NCBI GenBank assembly: GCA_026014465.1
Contig: JAOZID010000010.1
Span: forward strand, 1,088,303-1,152,302
DNA length: 64,000 nt
Direction: 5' to 3'
DNA from: Candidatus Bathyarchaeota archaeon
GTDB lineage: Archaea > Thermoproteota > Bathyarchaeia > Bathyarchaeales > Bathycorpusculaceae
The stretch's first letter is position 1; each line of letters opens with the position of its first letter. Under the pieces are notes generated by a model. It did not search any database, was not told the origin of the DNA, and was given only the letters and a program-made list of their open reading frames with translations. Positions 60,895-64,000 of the stretch are shown here, in pieces. The position numbers were made by a program, and so were the translations under genes.

Positions 60895-61940
60895 CCCAGC
60901 ACGGATTCCACGTTTAAGTTGAGCACAACCTCAGAGATGTCGCTGGCGTACTCGGCGGTTCTGCGCACGCTCTCAATAATCAAACGCAAATTAGCGATTT
61001 CTTCAATTTCGACGTTTTGGAAGGAAAGCACTGCAGCTTTCTCTAGTTTATGCACTTCTTTTGTCTTTTCTATCACGGATTCAGCTAATTTGTAATCTCG
61101 TTTAAACAGAGCCATCATCGTGTTCTCAAACATGGCAACCGCCAAGTTGCTCATCTGAACAATTTTTTCTAAAAGCTCTATGCTTACGGGGTCTTTTAGA
61201 AGCAGCACGTTTTCAGCTATTTTTGTTGCGTGGTCAGCGGTTCGTTCAACAGATTTGGCTATGAGCCTATAGCCTAGGCAGTCGCGGGGGTTGTTTAAGC
61301 CTATTTCTTTGACTACGCGTGAGTTCAAGACCGCCAGTTTGAGCAGCCGCACTATGTAGAGGCTAAAGCGGTTGACTTCACGGTCAGTTTCGATTACGGC
61401 TTTAGCTGCGGCGTAGTCTAGGTTTTTGAGGGATAAGATGGCTTCGCGGTGCATGGAAGCGGCGATTATGGACATGCGGCTTAGGGCGCTTGTGACGGTG
61501 AGGTCAGGATAATTAAGCAGCACCTGCAAAGTCAAATCAGTAGGTGTATCAGTTACGATTTCAGTGCCCACCAAATAGTGCCTAGCAAAGGTTTTGAGGT
61601 GGTTGCGCAGTTTTGAAGATAAAGGCTGTTTATTTTGGGATTTTATATGAAGTATGTTGTAGCCAACTAGGTAAGCAGATATGGCTTCTCGTATTATTCC
61701 GTCCGAGTTGTCGTTTTGAGAAGCACGTATGAAAGCTTCGTCTTGCTTTTCGTATTTCTCAAATTTTGAAGGCAATATGGAAAGGGAGCCGTCGTCTTCT
61801 TCACGAAGAGCCATGGCGCTGCCTTTTTTAAGCTGGTTTCGGGTGACCCAGTCTTTGGGCAGGGACAAAATAAAGGTGGAGCCGCCTGTTACTTGCAGTT
61901 TCCGTTGCTCAACATTCAGGCTTTCGGCTATTTTTGTCAA
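60891..61940 (-). CDS. phoU: Phosphate uptake regulator: SpoVT/AbrB plus PhoU domains
   Basis: 349 residues, TTG start. N-terminal AbrB-type swapped-hairpin domain (RKLQVTGGSTFILSLPKDWV, KGSAMALREEDDGSLSILP) followed by two PhoU helical bundles (residues ~120-340) with SLYIVRLLKLAVLNS and YRLIAKSVERTADHATKIAENVL. Archaeal PhoU of this kind can bind DNA and control the pst transporter, which starts divergently 146 nt away. Confidence 0.93.
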   Translation of the reverse strand: MTKIAESLNVEQRKLQVTGGSTFILSLPKDWVTRNQLKKGSAMALREEDDGSLSILPSKFEKYEKQDEAFIRASQNDNSDGIIREAISAYLVGYNILHIKSQNKQPLSSKLRNHLKTFARHYLVGTEIVTDTPTDLTLQVLLNYPDLTVTSALSRMSIIAASMHREAILSLKNLDYAAAKAVIETDREVNRFSLYIVRLLKLAVLNSRVVKEIGLNNPRDCLGYRLIAKSVERTADHATKIAENVLLLKDPVSIELLEKIVQMSNLAVAMFENTMMALFKRDYKLAESVIEKTKEVHKLEKAAVLSFQNVEIEEIANLRLIIESVRRTAEYASDISEVVLNLNVESVLG

Positions 61941-61959
61941 AGTGACCGCCGTTTATGGT

Positions 61960-61969
61960 TTTTATATTG
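61960..61969 (-). promoter_or_regulatory. TATA box for phoU, probably leaderless
   Basis: Minus-strand CAATATAAAA is centred about 24 nt before the TTG 61940, so transcription should start at the initiation codon. Confidence 0.45.
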
Positions 61970-62032
61970 AGACTAATTATAAGGACATATACATACCATT
62001 TCTATATATACTATGAACTCTATGGAGAGCAT

Positions 62033-62042
62033 CTATATAAAA
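62033..62042 (+). promoter_or_regulatory. TATA box for pstS
   Basis: CTATATAAAA predicts a start near 62062 with a short leader holding GAGGAG before the pstS ATG 62087. A second TATA-like CTATATATA at 62002-62010 and a small inverted repeat CTCT-ATGG-AGAG (62018-62029) lie just ahead and may be an operator. Confidence 0.5.
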
Positions 62043-62086
62043 TCCACGCGGCACACTCTTTTTTGGAAAAAAGAGGAGATCAGAAA

Positions 62087-63253
62087 ATGAAAACTTCGTA
62101 TATGATAGGTATCGCAATAGTCGCAATAGCCATAATCGCAGGAAGCATAGTAGCATACACGTATATGGCTGCACCCGCAGATGAACCCTCACCAAGCGCA
62201 ACCACATCACCAAGCGCTACTCCCACAGCAACGCCCCCCGCAAGTACAATTTCATTGAGCGGACAAGGAGCTTCATTCCCGTATCCATTGCTCAGCACCA
62301 TGATAACTGAGTATACAGAAAGCGTTGCACCCAACACTATGATTAACTACCAACCCGTTGGAAGCGGCGGTGGTATCTCTGCGCTCATCGCAAAAACTTC
62401 AGACTTTGCAGGTTCAGACGCGCCTCTAAAAGCCTCTGAAGCAGAACAAGCACCAAACGCACTTCACATACCCGAAACCATCGGAGCAGTAACAGTAGCA
62501 TACAACCTACCAGACATACCAGCAGGAGTACACCTAACAGGAGAAATAGTTGCTGACATCTTTGCAGGCACCATAACCATGTGGAACGACCCCGCCATAC
62601 AAGACATCAACGCAGGCACCACATTGCCAGAACACGAAATTCTTGTTGTCCACAGAGCAGACAGTTCAGGAACAACTTTCATCTTCACTGGTTACCTAAC
62701 TGCAATGAGCACATCATGGGCAGATGACCTTGGACAAGGCAAAACTGTTGCATGGCCAGTAGGTGTTGGTGCAAAAGGCAACTCAGGAGTAGCAGCTGTC
62801 ATAATAGGTCAACCATACGCTATTGGTTATGTTGAGTTGGCATATGCTTTGGAGAACGACATGACTGTTGCAGCCATCCAAAATCCATCAGGCAACTGGG
62901 TAGTACCATCACTTGATTCAACATCACAAGCAGCCGCCGCAGCAGCATCAGCAGGTCTACCTGCAGGCGCAGACTCATGGAGCAACGTAGACATCCTTAA
63001 CGCTCCTGGAAATGATGCATACCCCATAGTTAGCTTTAGCTACTTGATAGTCTACCAAGAACTTAACGTAGTCGAAGGCATGACTCAGGAAAAAGCAGAA
63101 ACACTAGTCGACTTCCTGTGGTATGTGGTACATGACGGTCAAGACTTCGCAGCAGGCCTTGAATACGCACCGATTCCAGACAACGTGGTTCAACTAAACG
63201 AAGCCACACTACAGTCAATAACCTTCAACGGCCACACCGTATACACAAGCTAA
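62087..63253 (+). CDS. pstS: Phosphate-binding protein PstS
   Basis: About 388 residues from ATG 62087 with GAGGAG upstream; a longer frame exists but has no SD. N-terminal anchor (MIGIAIVAIAIIAGSIVAYTY), a Ser/Thr/Pro linker, then the periplasmic-type fold: ISLSGQGASFPYPLLS, NYQPVGSGGGISALIAKTSDFAGSDAPL (phosphate-site loop) and HRADSSGTTFIFTGYL. Binds phosphate outside the membrane for PstCAB. Starts the divergent pst operon. Confidence 0.96.
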   Translation: MKTSYMIGIAIVAIAIIAGSIVAYTYMAAPADEPSPSATTSPSATPTATPPASTISLSGQGASFPYPLLSTMITEYTESVAPNTMINYQPVGSGGGISALIAKTSDFAGSDAPLKASEAEQAPNALHIPETIGAVTVAYNLPDIPAGVHLTGEIVADIFAGTITMWNDPAIQDINAGTTLPEHEILVVHRADSSGTTFIFTGYLTAMSTSWADDLGQGKTVAWPVGVGAKGNSGVAAVIIGQPYAIGYVELAYALENDMTVAAIQNPSGNWVVPSLDSTSQAAAAAASAGLPAGADSWSNVDILNAPGNDAYPIVSFSYLIVYQELNVVEGMTQEKAETLVDFLWYVVHDGQDFAAGLEYAPIPDNVVQLNEATLQSITFNGHTVYTS

Positions 63254-63284
63254 ATGCACACAAAAACCATCTCCAACCACCAAA

Positions 63285-63291
63285 TTTTTTT
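63285..63291 (+). terminator. Oligo-T run after pstS
   Basis: A run of seven T 32 nt after the pstS stop, with no hairpin, followed by TATTATAAC. It may be a partial archaeal terminator that lowers expression of pstC relative to pstS, or part of an internal promoter. Confidence 0.35.
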
Positions 63292-63326
63292 ATTATAACA
63301 GCAAATATTCAGCGAGCAGATAGCGA

Positions 63327-64000
63327 ATGAGCAGCAAAATTAAAGGGGACACGGTATTTAAGGGGCTAACTGCGGTAGGTGCCGCATCTGCATTTGTCAT
63401 CCTTATTGCCACGGCGGGAGTTTTGTTAGCAGGCTCAACCGATGCGCTTGGAAGATTTGGATTAGATTTTCTGGTTGGAACCAAATGGGTTGAAGGCGGA
63501 GTAAACCAGGTATTTGGAGTTTTACCATACATACTAGGAACCTTGGTGACTTCGGGTATTGCTTTGCTTATCGGCGTGCCCTTGAGTTTGGGCATAGCAA
63601 TTTTCTTAGTAGAATTTTCACCTAAAACGCTGCGGGTACCCCTCGCGTACTTAGTCGAGTTGCTGGCGGCGGTGCCAAGCGTAATTTACGGTTTATGGGG
63701 CATCTTTGTTTTACGTTTCTGGATACGCGACCTTATCGAGGTTCCCTTGCACAACAGTTTGGGGTGGATTCCCATATTTAGCGGAACACCTTTTGGGTTG
63801 GATGTTTTAACGGGGGGCGTTATCTTGGCTATTATGATTATTCCGACCATTGCGTCGGTTTCAAGAGAAGTCATCAGTGCTGTTCCCAACTCTATTCGGG
63901 AGGGAGGCTACAGCATCGGCGCAACTAAATGGGAAGTTATCAAGAAATGGGTTCTAAGTTATGGGCGCTCAGGTATTTTTGGAGCTATAATTTTGGGGTT
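63327..64000 (+). CDS. pstC: Phosphate ABC transporter permease PstC, 3' partial
   Basis: ATG 63327, runs off the window after about 224 codons. First TM (VILIATAGVLLAGSTDALG), FGVLPYILGTLVTSGIALLIGVPL, VPLAYLVELLAAVPSVIYGLWG and the EAA-loop region REGGYSIGATKWEVIKKWVL are typical of PstC. Makes the transmembrane channel with PstA. Follows pstS by 73 nt. Confidence 0.94.
   Translation, partial: MSSKIKGDTVFKGLTAVGAASAFVILIATAGVLLAGSTDALGRFGLDFLVGTKWVEGGVNQVFGVLPYILGTLVTSGIALLIGVPLSLGIAIFLVEFSPKTLRVPLAYLVELLAAVPSVIYGLWGIFVLRFWIRDLIEVPLHNSLGWIPIFSGTPFGLDVLTGGVILAIMIIPTIASVSREVISAVPNSIREGGYSIGATKWEVIKKWVLSYGRSGIFGAIILG

Noticed and set aside
1-64000. CRISPR arrays, insertion sequences, prophage or att sites
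   Set aside because: No regularly spaced repeats, transposase or integrase frames were seen on either strand; the three tRNA genes have intact 3' ends without adjoining direct repeats that I could find.

Overview
The window is a gene-dense archaeal chromosome segment, most likely from the Bathyarchaeia or a close Thermoproteota (TACK) relative. The domain is clear from content: KEOPS subunits (Kae1, Bud32, Pcc1), TFE-alpha and a TFE-beta-like Fe-S protein, MBF1, NAC, a 20S proteasome beta subunit, Trm56, archaeal-type ThrRS and ProRS, Hel308, a RecJ-like DHH protein, diphthine-ammonia ligase, TATA boxes 25-35 nt before genes, and many GTG/TTG starts. The lineage assignment is an inference from gene mix and style; no rRNA is present. 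I see no insertion sequence, prophage or CRISPR array.

Layout. 1-4300: end of a surface protein with a probable thioester (TED) domain, a small kinase-fold protein, a GNAT/YoaP protein, an ABC-2 exporter and tRNA-Asp. 4300-9510 (minus): kae1-bud32-rdgB-rps15-recJ-pcc1, a tRNA-modification and information-processing block. 9600-11700 (plus): TFE-beta, rlmE, a DUF4152-like gene and a small anchored protein. 12100-20450: ogt, proteasome beta, AMMECR1, a MurG-like transferase, nadC, CPBP protease, a short nucleotide-sugar dehydrogenase, a HAD/ATP-grasp pair and a frameshifted coiled-coil gene. 20600-25200: tRNA-Val and a minus-strand transcription/translation cluster (MBF1, HflX, Trm56, TFE, HD, DUF2110, tiny zinc protein). 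25270-37130: PUA protein, NAC, PfkB kinase, thrS, ilvE, aminotransferase, a membrane-regulator/secreted-protein pair, AOR and proS.

37400-41050 is a surface-glycan region (DUF354, GT2, deacetylase/acetyltransferase fusion). 41050-44310 is an Fe-S cluster operon (iscS-like, iscU, sufS, small TBP-like protein) in which sufS has no canonical start codon and its reading frame meets the iscU stop in an ATAA overlap. 44650-50000: Hel308, purB, an AsnB-like protein and ferredoxin. 50080-64000: a protein with the architecture of eukaryotic ribophorin I, small conserved archaeal genes, a GT4, regulators, tRNA-Arg, an acyltransferase, a 903-residue PQQ-type surface protein, dph6, and a divergent phosphate system (AbrB-PhoU regulator against pstS-pstC, the last cut by the window edge).

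Most notable: the thioester adhesin candidate, the proteasome beta subunit with Ala at the Thr1 position, the start-less sufS, the divergent IscS active site, and the ribophorin-I-like protein. All functional calls come from reading the sequence and family knowledge; no database search was possible.
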